Positions 30,999 to 48,812 of a stretch of 64,000 nucleotides of DNA are shown piece after piece. Below the pieces are notes generated by a model. It was given only the letters and a program-made list of their open reading frames with translations, did not search any database and had not been told where the DNA came from. Both the position numbers and the translations under genes were made by a program. This DNA is from Diphasiastrum complanatum (lineage: Eukaryota; Streptophyta; Lycopodiopsida; Lycopodiales; Lycopodiaceae), in NCBI GenBank assembly GCA_029204225.1, contig MU831570.1, positions 99,845-163,844 on the forward strand, given 5' to 3'. Each line of letters starts with the position of its first letter. Position 1 is the first letter of the stretch.

Positions 30999-31353
30999 CT
31001 GGCTTGATTACTTGGGCATGTAACAAGATTGCTGACGGTATTCTAAATAGCATACCCGTAATTGTGACAAGATTGTAAAATGTATACTCTATTTGTGGAA
31101 TCAGTACACATCATTGTGTGATGCTAACCACTTCGACCTATAGTAACATGATAGTGGTTTTCTAAAAAAATGTGTGGCCCACTAGAGCTTGCATAGTCAT
31201 GCTAGCGTGCGGCTAGCGTGCTATAAGTATATGGCAATAGTCATCAATACTCATCTTGGTCTGGGACTAGAATGAAATCTGGTCATCTTTCTAAGCATGA
31301 GTCTATGGGTGAATAACGTTCTTTCCAAGCAATGATCAAGTTTTCAAGTTCAT

Positions 31354-31372
31354 CTCCCGGCAGACGCACCAA
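31354..31372 (-). other. Probable primer-binding site of gypsy-J
   Basis: The minus strand reads ...TAACA followed by TTGGTGCGTCTGCCGGGAG, an LTR end followed by a TGG-starting tRNA-complementary stretch. The tRNA is not identified. Confidence 0.55.
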
Positions 31373-33358
31373 TGTTAGGTGAAATTCTTGACGGGGGATT
31401 GGTCTCGCCAGGAAGCCCTACAGGGGAAGGGCCCACAGTGCCTTTACGTGAGTGATTGAGGGATACCGCTATCAATCCCGAGGGCCATCTCAATCACCCC
31501 GTGCTCCTTGCCGATGAGGGTTTTCCAGGCCCCCAAAGGCACGGTTGCAAGGAGGTGTAACTACGCTCTCGATATCCATAGCTCTAGGTGAGGGTAATTA
31601 AGGACATCCCCATTACACTACGGCTGCACGTGGTAGAGAGGATGGTGCTTATAATTTTCATGAAATGTCCATCAACACTCAATCAACAATTTTAAGGCGC
31701 ACAAGATAAAACTAGCACACATACACAAAATAGAAATAGGACGTCATCTCTTTGTTAGTTTCGTGGAACGTGGGGGTGCCAGTTATACGCGCCTATGTTA
31801 ACCCCTACCCGAGGTGGGTTTATTTCAACCACATACGGTGACAACCCGCTCTTGTGTTTCAAAGAGGTTGGACCAGTGACTCAAATAATCAAAACTAACT
31901 CATTGCCAAATACGATGTCAAATAAAATTTTTCCCAACCAAGCATCCTACACTTAAAGCTTTCATCCTTCAATAATTAGAGACATAATATGAGGGGCCAC
32001 AATTAGCATGCTAGCTAACATGGTCATTACTAGGCAAGTCCACACCAAAGTAAGAACGGAGTCAAGCCAAATCCAAGTTATGCCATACTAGCAATGCTAA
32101 CAACACGTAAACCATAAAGTCCAGCCTGATAACTCAGAAACCGCAAATGAGTTGACTAGCAAAACCACACATCAAGAATGTGAGAAATATACCTTGTGTG
32201 GAGAAAAACAGGTTTGCCAATTTGAAGCCCCCAAGTCATGAGCTCAGAGTTATCCTTCAACTTCAGGTTGGGTTCTGCTGCAATTGCACTCGTGGTGATT
32301 ATCCTACTGCTCTGCTACATTCCAAGTCGTCGTAGTGGAACGCCCGAGATCAGTGCTCCGAAACAGAACGAGCCAGCGTAGACAAGTCAAGCCCAAGTAG
32401 AGCTTCAGTGAAGGGCAGTGGGGCAGTTTGGAGATTGAGTAGGCCGCAGACAGGCTTTTACAGACCTGTTTGATCTGTCACAGCTCAAGAAATCGTGCAG
32501 GGAGGCCGTTGACAGTCGATCACAGTACTCTAATTAGCGTTGTATCAGCGAGTACGTTCAGCTGGAACTTTGTGATGGTTGGCGGTTTGAGGGATCAACC
32601 ACAAGCTTGATTAGTAAAAACACGATGAAGAAGCGGCTGTTGCATGTCTCCTTGGCAGCGAAGGTAGATTCGGTGACTGGTGCGAGCCGTGGAGGAAGAT
32701 CATAGAAGCAGAATGGCGGCCGCAATGACTACTCATCAGAACTCGTGGATAAAAACAACTCCTACATCAATTCTCAGTCTGCCTTCACCTTCCCCTTTAC
32801 GTAGCTTTAAACGAGTTTGGCCTCAATAGCCCACTCATTCCACAAAAAGTTCTCATCTTTGCTTCACTTCTAAAAGAATTCTCTCCCAACCACAACAACA
32901 CTACTTGCTACTCTTTGCACCTCTCCTTGAATTCACGTGAACCCACATCAACCACTCTCTATCATTAACAATCTTCTCAACTCCTCTATCCTTCAACAAG
33001 AATTCTCACCCTTCCACGTTCATTCTCTCACGTTCTCAAAACAAAAGTTCTCTCTCTCATCATCTCTCTCTCTCTCGTCATCTCACCCTTCCACGTGAAT
33101 GCCAAAAGGGGTCTCTCCTCCCTTTTATAGGCATCTCTCACACCTTCCCCTTCAAAATGCCATATCTTCATTCTTCAAGCCCTTCACAAAAATTGTCTTC
33201 TTTTGTACATGGCCCTTGGTTGTGATTTGACAAGTGACACCCTTCCCTTTTTAAAAAAGATGGATTGGGGCCATGCATGTATACAAAGGTACCACATGTG
33301 TGAGCCACTTTCTTCTTTTGCACTTGTGAGTGATGTAAGTGATAAGTACCTCACATCA
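31373..33358 (-). repeat. Probable 5' LTR of gypsy-J
   Basis: On the minus strand the LTR ends in TAACA at 31373, next to the primer site. Its start is placed at 33358 (TGATGTGAGG) because of the duplicated edge near 27052, giving about 2.0 kb. A TATA box lies at 33122-33129. The outer boundary is tentative. Confidence 0.5.
33122..33129 (-). promoter_or_regulatory. TATA box in the gypsy-J LTR
   Basis: The minus strand reads CCTATAAAAGGGAGG, a strong plant-type TATA context, in the right orientation for transcription of gypsy-J. A CT-rich stretch follows downstream. Confidence 0.6.
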
Positions 33359-33366
33359 TTACTCTT
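33286..33366. repeat. Dispersed 83-bp repeat, copy 2
   Basis: Matches 26979-27061 with a few differences, including TGTAAGTGATAAGTACCTCA against TGTAAGTGGTAAGTACCTCA. Confidence 0.75.
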
Positions 33367-34189
33367 TTTAATTGGGTAATCCTCATGCCTATTTGTTGTC
33401 AACTCCTATCACTTTTAGGTAGGATATTTTTGTTAAGCACTTTTGACCTCCACTTGTATTTTTCCATTGTGCACCCACTGCCCATTGTCCAAGCCGTCGA
33501 GTTGCTTTGTTGGGATGCCGTTCAACTTGCACTGAAACTTGCCTATATTTTTGTTACAGTCTCCTTGACGTTGTCCCATAATTTTCGACAATTTGTTGCG
33601 AGTTGGTTTTTCTCATTGTCATTTTTTCCGCGTATCATTACTGGCGAGCACTCATGACTTGGAGACTCTTTAAGGCAACCGATTCCCTGAAAAACACAAT
33701 AGGCAATTTTTATACTAATAAAAAATAACAGAGTACATTGGAAAATTCGCTCGACAGTGCTGGCTATTATAATCAGGCCAATTCTAAGGCCGTAACCTAT
33801 TCTATGGGCCATTTCTAAGGCCTCAAAATTTGCTCTAACCACATTTTGGACGAGTTGCTTTAAACATAGCCCGATTTTTTGTGCGAAAATATCGACTAAC
33901 AATGTTATAAGTATTTTAGCTTGAGACATTGTTGTCGAACAAATTACCACATTCAGGGCAGGCAATGCCAGCCAATGGGATGTTTCCATGATGCTCGACG
34001 ACAATTTAAAAAATTCTGATTTAAATTAGCTACATTTTATAGATTTCAATATATGCATTTTGATTGGGCCACATGTTGGACGAAATTCCCAAAAACAAAA
34101 ACACATCTTCACAAAGTATCATTGAAGTTAAAAACTCCTCTAATGGAAGTTGGAACACCCCAATTTCAAAACATCAAAGATAATGACAA
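33367..34189. other. Unassigned sequence
   Basis: One minus-strand open stretch of 153 codons (33543-34004) has no recognisable motif or codon signal. Nothing else is identified. Confidence 0.45.
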
Positions 34190-35010
34190 AAAATGAAGTT
34201 CTTCTTGGCCTTCCAAATTAGTCTCTTTCAAGTATCTATAAAGTGTGTGACCATTGTGCATTGTCAAAGTCACACAGGCTTCCACATGCAAAATCTACTT
34301 AAGATCTAGCACATCTTTTTAAGTGATACATTCTGATATTCATTCTACTAGTACACCTAGCAACTTTGATGTGTTTATCAAATTCAAAAATGCAATGGAA
34401 AATCAGCTTAACACAAAGTTCAAGTGCTTAAGGTGAAATAAAGATGTTATCTTTGATCAAAAAAATGTTACTAAGCTTGTTGTTGGTCCTAACATTGTTT
34501 ACAATAATGGGAGAACTTTGGATGTTGATGAAGGACACCCCTCTCCAAGTCGAAATTCAAAATGGTAATCAAGGCAAAGCCAAAGCCATTAAAACTCACC
34601 TATGATGACAAGAGTAAGCAAGTTGTGGAAGGTACAAACTTTAAATTCTCTACTTGTTTTGATGATCATATTTGTGTAATGGAAAATAGGCAAAAAAGGA
34701 ATGTATTCTAACTTTTGTGATGCAATTATTAAGAGACACAATGAAGATCTAGATTGTGTGTCCATTGAGGATTAGAATGGACTCAAAAGAGACAACAAAA
34801 ATCATGTTTAACACTCATCTTCACCTACTCTATTTCATTTTAGATGAAAATCGTATCATCTTTCTTTTGCTTTATAATAATGACATCGTTTTCACTACGG
34901 CTAGTGAAAGAGAATTTGGAGTGATTTTGTATGATCTTGATTACATATTTGAGAAGGAAATTTTACAGAGATTAAAGTCTAACAAAATATGTTTTGATCA
35001 AAAATAATGA
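34190..35010 (+). pseudogene. Heavily decayed copia relic related to Copia-B
   Basis: Patches of similarity to Copia-B occur in the same order: CDHCALSKSHRLPHAKST near 34250, YIHSDIHSTSTP-like integrase start near 34330, AKPLKLTYDDKSKQVVEG near 34580, and LLLYNNDIVFT, where LLIYVDDIILS is expected. Large deletions and many stops are present. Confidence 0.7.
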
Positions 35011-35758
<748 letters not shown>

Positions 35759-37234
35759 TTAATAGGTCAATTAGGCTATAGTTAAAATTTCCATTAGATT
35801 TCACGAAGGTAAAACTCATGGAAGGTTGCAAATCCTTAGCTCACATATGTTCATTGGTTTTACTTCATCTCAATGTCCTTGTGAGTGATGGAAACTTGTG
35901 GCTCATGTACTCTAGATTTACAAGAGAGCCATTCATACACTAGTTTAAGCAAGCCACATGCATCAACCCAAAGCTTCTTATAAGAGGGTAAGGGCGGAGG
36001 GCCATGCAAGTAATCCTTTAACCACTTTGAGTAGTCATCCTCAACTGCTCTAAGCTATCTATCGAGTAGATAGTCCTTTGTCTACTCAAAGCAATATGGC
36101 CTTCGACCAGTCAACACCCATAACCTGTTGGCCACAAGTCAAATGTGAAATTATCCCTTATGATTTAATTTGAAGTAGAATCTAGATGCATGTAACTCAT
36201 AATTTATTAAAAGAGAGGGGCATCATAGTTCATCAAAATGTATTCATTACATCTCAAATGTTCAAAACAACAAATAATATTTATAAAAATTAATCTAGGG
36301 TTTTACAGTAGCTCATAACATCATCACCCACAAAAGTATTGTCTGGTCGATGCGTCGTCTTATATGAAGCCCAACCCTTGTCGTACACTTCCATCGACAC
36401 AATCTTGATTCTTTAATCACAAGTGTGCAAAAAATAGGCCCAACAATTGTGTAGCTTAATCATCACAATGATTGTCGCCATTACCACATTAACAAAGCAC
36501 GTGCAAAACCCCCAAGTGTCATACACTTTGTCCATTGCCAGTGCATGGACAAATAGACCCAAAACTTTGAGTGGATTGATCATAGAGTGATATTTCCCAC
36601 TTTCACATCATTTAAGCCATCATATGAAACATATGCCAAATTTGAAAGGGAAAATAAATAAGAGATTTAAGACAACTAAGATTTAATGTATTGCACTATT
36701 TGCAAGAGTCAAATACAAGGCATACTGCTCACAAAATGCTAACTCTAAAAGCCAACATTCATCCATTCTATATGATAAGCCAATTGCTTGGGGGTACACA
36801 TTGCTCACACAAAATTAAATCTGGAGGTTGACTTGCATCTCTGATGGAAAATCCAAACATCTCTTCTTATGACATTTACTTCTGTGTTCACTCTGACGGA
36901 TAAGACTACACTTGCACGCTGAAGGGATCGGCTTTTCGACTGTATGACTATTTTTTATCATCACCAACCCAAAATGTGACATAAGTGGATGTGAAAAGCA
37001 CATAGAAATATTGTGTTTGCATCCCAAATTCCAGGCTTGGAAGAAATACCTGATACACATTTCTTATGAGCTGTGCCTTCTTGACCATAGCATTAGGCCA
37101 GAGTTGCTTTCTTTCCCTTGATGTCTTGCATTTGCTATCAATAAACAGCATAAAACTTACAGTTTAGATTATTAATAAGTTTGAATTAAAAAAGTGGTAC
37201 AAAACAAAGGCTTAGACTCATATGGAGGTCAGTT
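35759..37234. other. Intergenic sequence downstream of PEX1
   Basis: No gene recognised. The part next to 37235 should include the PEX1 3' untranslated region, read on the minus strand; no clear polyadenylation boundary could be fixed. Confidence 0.5.
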
Positions 37235-42704
<5,470 letters not shown>

Positions 42705-43256
42705 CTGATGTGACAATAGAAAACAACGCTTTGTTAATACCATCTAGAACACGGCTTATTAAAATGAATAACTCTTAACCAAAAAATATTCTTTATGAAT
42801 TTCGTATTGGTATTCACCATGAGTCTGAATCAGAAGGATGCATAAAAGTTTCTCATTCCCTTTGGCCAGTCAACTGCAAATAAATGTTGGCAAATGACAA
42901 ATATGTTGAACAGGTAGCTGGAATTAATTATCCTTTACTACATACTTTGAACAACCCGTTTATTTCAGGCCATTCTAATTCAGGAGTAAGCTCATGCCAG
43001 CTAGGATAATCATACAGCCAAGCATTCCCCACCTTATTAATGTGATTTACAGCTATGTTTTCAACTTTAAGCATAACATGATGTCCTATAAGCTTTTCGA
43101 TATGGAGTAACTATTGAAATACAATGCCTATTTTACACCTAGTGGCTTACATGGTTCTATGTTGTACAGTTGTAATGGGAGCAATTTAATTGTAAATAAA
43201 TTGTACCCCTCTTTCTAGTTGAAGTTGGCACCTCAATAGTTTATATCCATATGAAG

Positions 43257-43258
<2 letters not shown>
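42705..43258. other. Sequence upstream of the first visible PEX1 exon
   Basis: A minus-strand acceptor (CATCAG) precedes 42704, so this begins as an intron. No further PEX1 exon could be found here. Confidence 0.5.
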
Positions 43259-43303
<45 letters not shown>

Positions 43304-43319
43304 CCCCCCCCCCCCCCCC
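43259..43319. repeat. (CT)n microsatellite and poly-C tract
   Basis: About 43 bp of CT repeats are followed by about 17 C. Further C runs occur at about 43424-43437 and 43465-43474. Confidence 0.95.
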
Positions 43320-43793
43320 GGGTAGCTATGGCTATGGCTTAGGGCGCCCTCTCTCTCCCGTGCTCCATCTATGGCGCCCACCCGTGCTGCTGCTCCCCAC
43401 CCCCTCACTCTCCTACACACCCTCCCCCCCCCCCCCCGCTGCCCTCGCTACTGATGTGGACACCCCCCCCCCCCTTGCTGCCCCCCATTACTGATGTTGA
43501 CACCCCCCTCCTCGCTGATGAAACCTCCACCCTCGCTACTGTTGCCACCTCCACCCTCGCTGTTGCTGCCACCTCAACGCTGCCTGCTGCTGCCGTGGCA
43601 CCCCCTTCCACCTCATCTTTCTGTTCTTCCTCCTCTTCTTCTTCTTCCTTCACTACTGCCCCTCCTCTTTCATCCTCTTCTTCCGCATCATCGTCACACA
43701 CACACACACACACACACAGCTCCATCTACAGCCCCCATTCTCTACACTCCCTCCAAATCAACTGAACTCTTTTCCTCTTGGGAAGCTGACAAA

Positions 43794-44401
43794 ATGAGAG
43801 CAGATCTCCAATTCTTGAAGCAAGACCTTTCACAAATGAAATAAGTAATGATTTCCTTACTAAAGGAAAAGAACCTGTTGCAGCCCAAAGTCGTTTCATT
43901 GGAGCAAGTGATCAACACTAAGCAGGTTGCAACCTCGGAATCGACCACCACCATGATACGGGAGATTGAGAGTAAAATTGAGCAGCATAAAGATTCATGG
44001 GCAGCAGTCTTGAAGAAAGGCACCACGCCCCCCATTTCCTCTGTCATCTCAGCCACCATTTCGGAAGAGCGGTCATGAGAGCAAAAGGCCCATAACATTA
44101 GGGTTCATGGATATCACACACACAAGATGCCATTGCCGAAGCTACGAGATTTCTCAAGACCACTCTAGGACATATGACAGATGGGCTAGATACAGCTTGG
44201 GGGACCACCAGAGATGCAACTACACTCATTATCCGCTTCACTTCCCTGGAGAGTCACCGAGATGTTTTGCGATGCAGAGCTAAGCTGCGTGGCACCACGA
44301 TCTATATGGGTGACGACCTCACATATATCCAGGTAGAGGAGAAGCGTAAGGCCTTTCAGGTAGCCCGTGAGTCTGCGAGATGGACGAGTGCGCTTTCTTG
44401 A
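43794..44401 (+). pseudogene. LINE ORF1-like protein
   Basis: A short coiled-coil stretch (43848-44078: LLKEKNLLQPKVVSLEQVIN, then WAAVLKKG) follows a stop. The frame 44174-44401 encodes LDTAWGTTRDATTLIIRF and KLRGTTIYMGDDLT. This pattern of a beta-rich RNA-binding C-terminal domain with AR-rich end fits LINE ORF1 proteins. Stops and a frameshift separate the parts. Confidence 0.6.
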
Positions 44402-44422
44402 TAGCGCTCCTAGCAGATCACA

Positions 44423-45055
44423 GTGCTAAGGACTTGGGGTGCCCGAGGTTGGGAGCACCCCAGGGCCCCATCCACACACCTTTGGATTGGAGCGTGGAAT
44501 TGTGCTGGCATACACTCATCTTCTACAGCAGGGGACCTTGTTGATTTTATCACAGGCAGAGATATATTATTCTTCATGGAGACACACGAGAGCCCGGAGC
44601 GAGGACTTCCCTCTTTTCCTAGATATAGATGGGACTCAGTATTCCGACGAGCGACTAGATCTGCCAGTGGCCGTGGTTCAGGTGGGGTGGCCTACTTATA
44701 CAAAGAGACTCTTCATTCGAGTATTGACTTCATCCGACATGACGAGCAGGCCCGCTACATATGGACTCGCATCGTGGGTCAGGATATTGGTTTGGATAGC
44801 GATCTTTTTATTGCAGCATGTTACTTTCCACCAGAGTCCTCGTCTTTTGCTGAGGGTATTGGATCTCCATATCAGGACCTTTCACCAAATATTATTAGAT
44901 TCTCAGAGCGAGGGCATATTCTCCTCACAGGGGATTTTAATGCCCGAACATCTTCGAGACAGACAGAGTTCTTCGACGCCACTGATCAGCTGCGTGTTCG
45001 TGCCCTTGACAGTGATATGCTTGGAGTTACCAGGACCTCCGCGAATAGTTTGTGA
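44423..45055 (+). pseudogene. LINE ORF2 endonuclease domain
   Basis: Open for 210 codons. Endonuclease/exonuclease/phosphatase motifs are in order: WIGAWNCAGI, FFMETHES with the catalytic Glu, SGGVAYLYK, ACYFPPESS and HILLTGDFNARTS. This domain nicks the target DNA. The final catalytic SDH block is not in this frame; a frameshift near 45050 leads on to SDH-like sequence near 45200. Confidence 0.83.
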
Positions 45056-45782
45056 CCTACTACTTCATATGGTGAGCACTTACTACAGTTTGGAGAGGCA
45101 CACGAGCTAGCCATTTACAATGGCTTACCCTGCTGGCCACATTTAGACAGTTATACATGCCACCCTCACAGTCTCTAACTTCCACGTTTCACCCACCACC
45201 CTTTCTGATCACTCATTTTTCTCCTTCAATATTGGCCACCTTCCACCCACTCATTCATCTACACTACCCATGCTTACCCGAGCAACCACATACATATGTG
45301 ATCCCACTTACATGCCATTGTACCGTCAGTCCTTGGCTTCACTTTTACATTCCTTTCTTCATGACAGTCCAATCGACACCCAGGCTGCTTTCCTCACCAC
45401 CTTTCTCCACAAGGCTGCATCACTAACCCTCCCCACAAAACCCCATCCCAAAAAGACTCGATGCACACCTCGACCATTGCACCCTCCATGGTACGATACC
45501 GAGCTTCGATCTTCCAGACGCTCCTACCATCGTGTTCTCCGCCGTAAGAAGCATTCCTATGATGATTCTAAAGGGAAACGTCTTATTGACCTTTTCAGTT
45601 CTTCTTCGGGCACTTTTTGGCGTGAGTTCATTCCTCGCTCTCCACCAACTCTCCTGGAAGACCTTCGCATTTGGACTGATTACGCTACCAGCCTGTATAC
45701 CGTCCCTACCGACACCCCTATCTCTATATCTCCACGACCATCTAAGTTCTCCTTCTTCACATCTGACATGGTACTTAGCCAT
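45056..45782 (+). pseudogene. LINE ORF2 endonuclease-RT linker
   Basis: Shifted frames continue ORF2. The frame 45270-45785 has YRQSLASLLHSFLH, PPWYDTELRSSRRSYHRVLR and WREFIPRSPPTLLED, typical of the region before LINE RT. Confidence 0.65.
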
Positions 45783-46075
45783 TAGGAAGATGAAGTCCTA
45801 CAAGGCCAGAGATATTGAAGACCTTGAATATGAGCTCCTTTCCCATGCCTCTAACTTACTTGCCCCCACTATAGCCACCCTTCTTAACTCCGCAGTTGTT
45901 TTCGATTTCCCATCATCCTAGTGCACTAACATTATCCACCCCATCCATAAGAATGGTGACCCCATGATTCCGAGTAACTACCACACCATCATGATTGGGC
46001 ATGTCCTAGCGAAACTATATGGTACTATACTACAGTCTGTTGTGAGCACAGAGGCGGAGTCTAGGAGACTACATG
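45783..46075 (+). pseudogene. LINE reverse transcriptase, N-terminal part
   Basis: IRKMKSYKARDIEDLEYELL corresponds to the KAPGPDG(L) entry block of LINE RT. TIATLLNSAVVFDFP, a TAG at 45919-45921 where Trp is usual, and IIHPIHKNGDP and NYHTIMIGHVLAKLY follow. Homology stops at about 46070. Confidence 0.83.
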
Positions 46076-46696
46076 TGTTACAGCCTTTACTCCCTGTCCC
46101 GGTTGTTTACTGTTTTTACTTATAGATGTACTTCTTGTAAATACAGAAATGGCTAAGTCACCAACCTGTGGTGACCTTTGTAACAGAAATATAAATAAAG
46201 CTGTTAATGATGTTTCTGAGCCTCAGAGTCGCATGTTGCTTGGGTATAGGGTACTGGGTCATTAATTCGAAGTGGCTGGACTGACCTCCTAAAAAGTAGG
46301 AGAGTTGACTAGTCAACGTGACACATGTCATATACTCACTGGGACACTTGGTCCAGTGAATGAGTGACACATGTCAGGGTTGACCGGTCGAACATGACAC
46401 GTGTCACGGGCTCACTAAGACACTTGGTCCAATGGATGAGTGACACATGTCAGCCTACTCACTTGCCTGCGTCAGGTTATTGCCAAGTGGCAAGTGTCGA
46501 ATGTGCATGGAGTTGGCCATGTGTCGAGATTTAGGAAGGGTCAAGGTTAGGGGGTGCTTGAGGATTGTGTATAAGTGAGCCTAGAGAGAGGCATTCCTCA
46601 TCATAATCTATGCAGCAAAGGCTGGGAGGAGGTTGATGCTTGTATGTGCAGGAAATTAGCAAGGTTTGAAGAGAAGATCAGAGAGGGAGTCTGACA
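46076..46696 (+). repeat. 5' LTR of gypsy-M
   Basis: TGTTACAGCC...TCTGACA, 621 bp, ends at the primer site. Its upstream half holds two 76-bp tandem units (from 46335 and 46411, CTCACTNNGACACTTGGTCC). These are flanked by TGACACATGTCA-type palindromes, one of them exactly TGACACGTGTCA at 46395-46406. A TATAAG lies near 46570. Confidence 0.75.
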
Positions 46697-46710
46697 TTTG
46701 GTATCAGAGC
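46697..46710 (+). other. Primer-binding site of gypsy-M
   Basis: TTTGGTATCAGAGC, a two-base offset form of the initiator tRNA-Met primer site. Confidence 0.82.
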
Positions 46711-47368
46711 AAAGGTTTGCAAGTTTTGGAAGCTTGGGACAGCCAAAAACAAACACGTTCTAGAGAGAGAAAGGGGAGGTTTTTGCTCATAACTTTTGAT
46801 TGAGAGCTCAGATGGCTATGGGATCTGTTGCAAACTGTTCCTATTGCCGAGACACAATAGATTAGTCATAGGAACCAACCCCAACAGCATAATCCAAGCG
46901 ATTTTGAGAATTTTCTTGTGGCTGGTGGGCGTTAGTAGGCTAAAGAGTTTTTCTTCATAGCTTTCCGCTCGGTTCTTGGATCATCCTCAAATTTTGGGAG
47001 TCTTCTAGGCAGACCTCAAGGGCTGTAGTATGCAATTTACAGCAAAGAAAACGGAGTCCTATGGTGTTTTTTTCATAATTTGGTTCTCATACATAGGTGC
47101 AAAACCAGCTGAGAAGAAATTGCTTGATGATTGGGCAATCCTAGCCTAAATTGGACTATTAAGGGTTGATTGGAAGGCCAGCAGGAGGGTGACCTACTAC
47201 AAATTGACCGCTCAGGAAAAGTCCAAGTCACGGAAAAGTTATAGCATTCCAAAGTTGATCTGATTTTTGAGCCAAAATACAAGGAAAAAAGGGTTTTGAG
47301 ATTTGTAAACTCATATTTGCCGGTAATTTCGACTTCTAAGCAAGTGGACAGCCTCCAACATTGCAAAT

Positions 47369-47738
47369 ATGGATCCATTAGGAGGTGCAAGCACAGAAAT
47401 CTTGAGAATTGAAGAAGGGGCAGCCAAGGTGGATGCCATGGAGGTGATTTTACAACAAATTCTCGACCAACTAAAGTCGGCTAAATCTCCACATGAACCT
47501 GAAAGGGTTAGTGGAACGGCTATGGTAGCCGTTGAGCCTATGACAGTTGAGAAAGAAGTTGAACAACCATCAAAGATGCGGAAATTGCTCACCATTAAAG
47601 ATTTGAAACCGCCAAAATACACAGAAGCAGTTGCAATACGCAACACCGATGCAGTTGAGAATTGGATTCAGAAGTGGGAAAAGGCTTTTTAGATGTGTGC
47701 TATTGATGATGATGAACAGAAGATTGCAGAAGCCAAGA
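47369..47738 (+). pseudogene. Gypsy-M Gag, N-terminal part
   Basis: Starts ATG 47369 (MDPLGGASTEILRIEE). The region LKPPKYTEAVAIRNTDAVEN, then WIQKWEKAF, matches the start of the gypsy capsid domain (K..FDG..VENWI). A TAG at 47690-47692 interrupts it. After AEAKRV the frame turns into LINE RT. Confidence 0.72.
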
Positions 47739-48030
47739 GGGTCTACTGTTGTTTTTTGGACTTCAGAAAAGCCTTTGATTCTGTTCCTCGCTCATTGCTC
47801 ATCCAGAGACTCCGAGACCTTGGCTTCTCCATTGAGATCGTTCTTGCTGTGATGGCACTTTATGAGCGCGTCCTGGGATGATTCCGACATAGTAGTGGCA
47901 TATCCGATCACACTTGGAGCACTATTGGGGTGAAGCAGGGTTGCTCCCTCTCACCAATCCTCTTTGGCCTGTATATTGATGAGATGGAGCAAGTCATTAC
48001 ACAGTGTGGTGGTGCTGGTTGCAGGCTTGG
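47739..48030 (+). pseudogene. LINE reverse transcriptase, middle part
   Basis: VYCCFLDFRKAFDSVPR is the first catalytic-Asp block. LQRLRDLG-like LIQRLRDLGF, a TGA at 47879-47881, then IGVKQGCSLSPILFGLYIDE follow. The expected YADD block is missing: the sequence jumps to the thumb region after LGDILIAILL. Confidence 0.85.
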
Positions 48031-48810
48031 GGACATCTTGATTGCTATCCTCCTTTAAATATACAGAGGATACAGGCGTTACCAGAGGTAGACAGGCAAT
48101 ACATACAGGTTGCACTATCCTCCTCACAGCATCTTCATGATCAGGGCTACACTTTTTCATGGTTCTCTCAGGCATCTCACCTCCTACTTGATTCATTTGG
48201 TATCTCCATCACAGAGCTTCCCTTAGGCACCCACCAGTATATCCAACGATTCTTTTATCGCGCATATCTAGAGCGGACTTGGCATAACCAGTTAGGGGTT
48301 AAGCCAGCTTTCTACCAGACCCATTTCTTGGAGCTGGATACATCAGGGACCCCGGTTATGCAACGCTACTTGGATTCGGGACTATCACATTGCCTCAGAT
48401 TCACATTGAGATAGTTTAGGGTGTCTTCTCATCAACTAGCTATTGAGACTAAAGGATTCCATGGTATTCCTAGAGAGGAGCGGAGTTGTCAGTTATGCTC
48501 TCTAGGTGAGGTGGAGTCTGAGGAGCACCGATGCCTTGTATACTATGAGATCAGAGGGCGATATCACTACCTGTTTCGAGACATGCCTACCACTCTACGC
48601 TCTCTCGTAGCCTATGAGGACCCACGATGCGTCGCTCTGATGATACGCGAGATGTTCATACTACGGAGAGATTTATACGGGACACCACGACATTCTACCT
48701 CACAGCCATTAATCACTTCATTCTACAAACATCCGACTTACAAGGGAAGCTGCAAGTCAACGGGGTGTGTGTGCGAAGTTAAACAACGAGGTGAAAGGAT
48801 AAGTTGTTGA
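48031..48810 (+). pseudogene. LINE ORF2 C-terminal region with Cys/His block
   Basis: Open segments 48004-48414 and 48421-48810 share a frame apart from a TAG. They encode a helical connector (LGTHQYIQRFFYRAYLERTW) and SSHQLAIETKGFHGIPREER, then CQLC...EEHRC, the Cys-Cys-His-Cys cluster common at the end of LINE ORF2. Confidence 0.78.
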
Positions 48811-48812
48811 AG

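Larger units (their letters stand above)
46076..47738 (+). mobile_element. Gypsy-M, 5' LTR to gag only
   Basis: An LTR (46076-46696), a primer site, a leader and the first part of a gypsy gag lie between two pieces of the LINE. The rest of the element is absent. The right junction passes in frame into LINE RT. Confidence 0.78.
43320..48812 (+). mobile_element. LINE (non-LTR retrotransposon), interrupted by gypsy-M
   Basis: The order is a C-rich 5' region, an ORF1-like coiled coil plus RNA-binding segment, an apurinic-type endonuclease, RT pieces and a C-terminal Cys/His block: a two-ORF LINE layout. Gypsy-M sequence occupies 46076-47738 between the two RT pieces. The RT catalytic block is missing and many stops are present, so it is dead. 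No poly-A tail or target duplication was located. Confidence 0.82.

Noticed and set aside
33543-34004. 153-codon minus-strand frame
   Set aside because: No motif, no context and composition like the surrounding non-coding DNA.
42930-43110. Minus-strand open stretch reading VNHINKVGNAWLYDYPSW, considered as an upstream PEX1 exon
   Set aside because: It does not resemble the expected D1-D2 linker of PEX1, has no clear splice donor in the right phase and ends in a stop.
43405-43844. Overlapping Pro-, Ser- and Thr-rich or Glu- and Val-rich frames on both strands
   Set aside because: They are produced by C-rich, TTC and CA simple repeats at the LINE 5' end. All frames look open because of composition.
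44439-45110. 223-codon frame overlapping the LINE endonuclease in another phase
   Set aside because: It is a shadow of the endonuclease frame, which carries the catalytic motifs.
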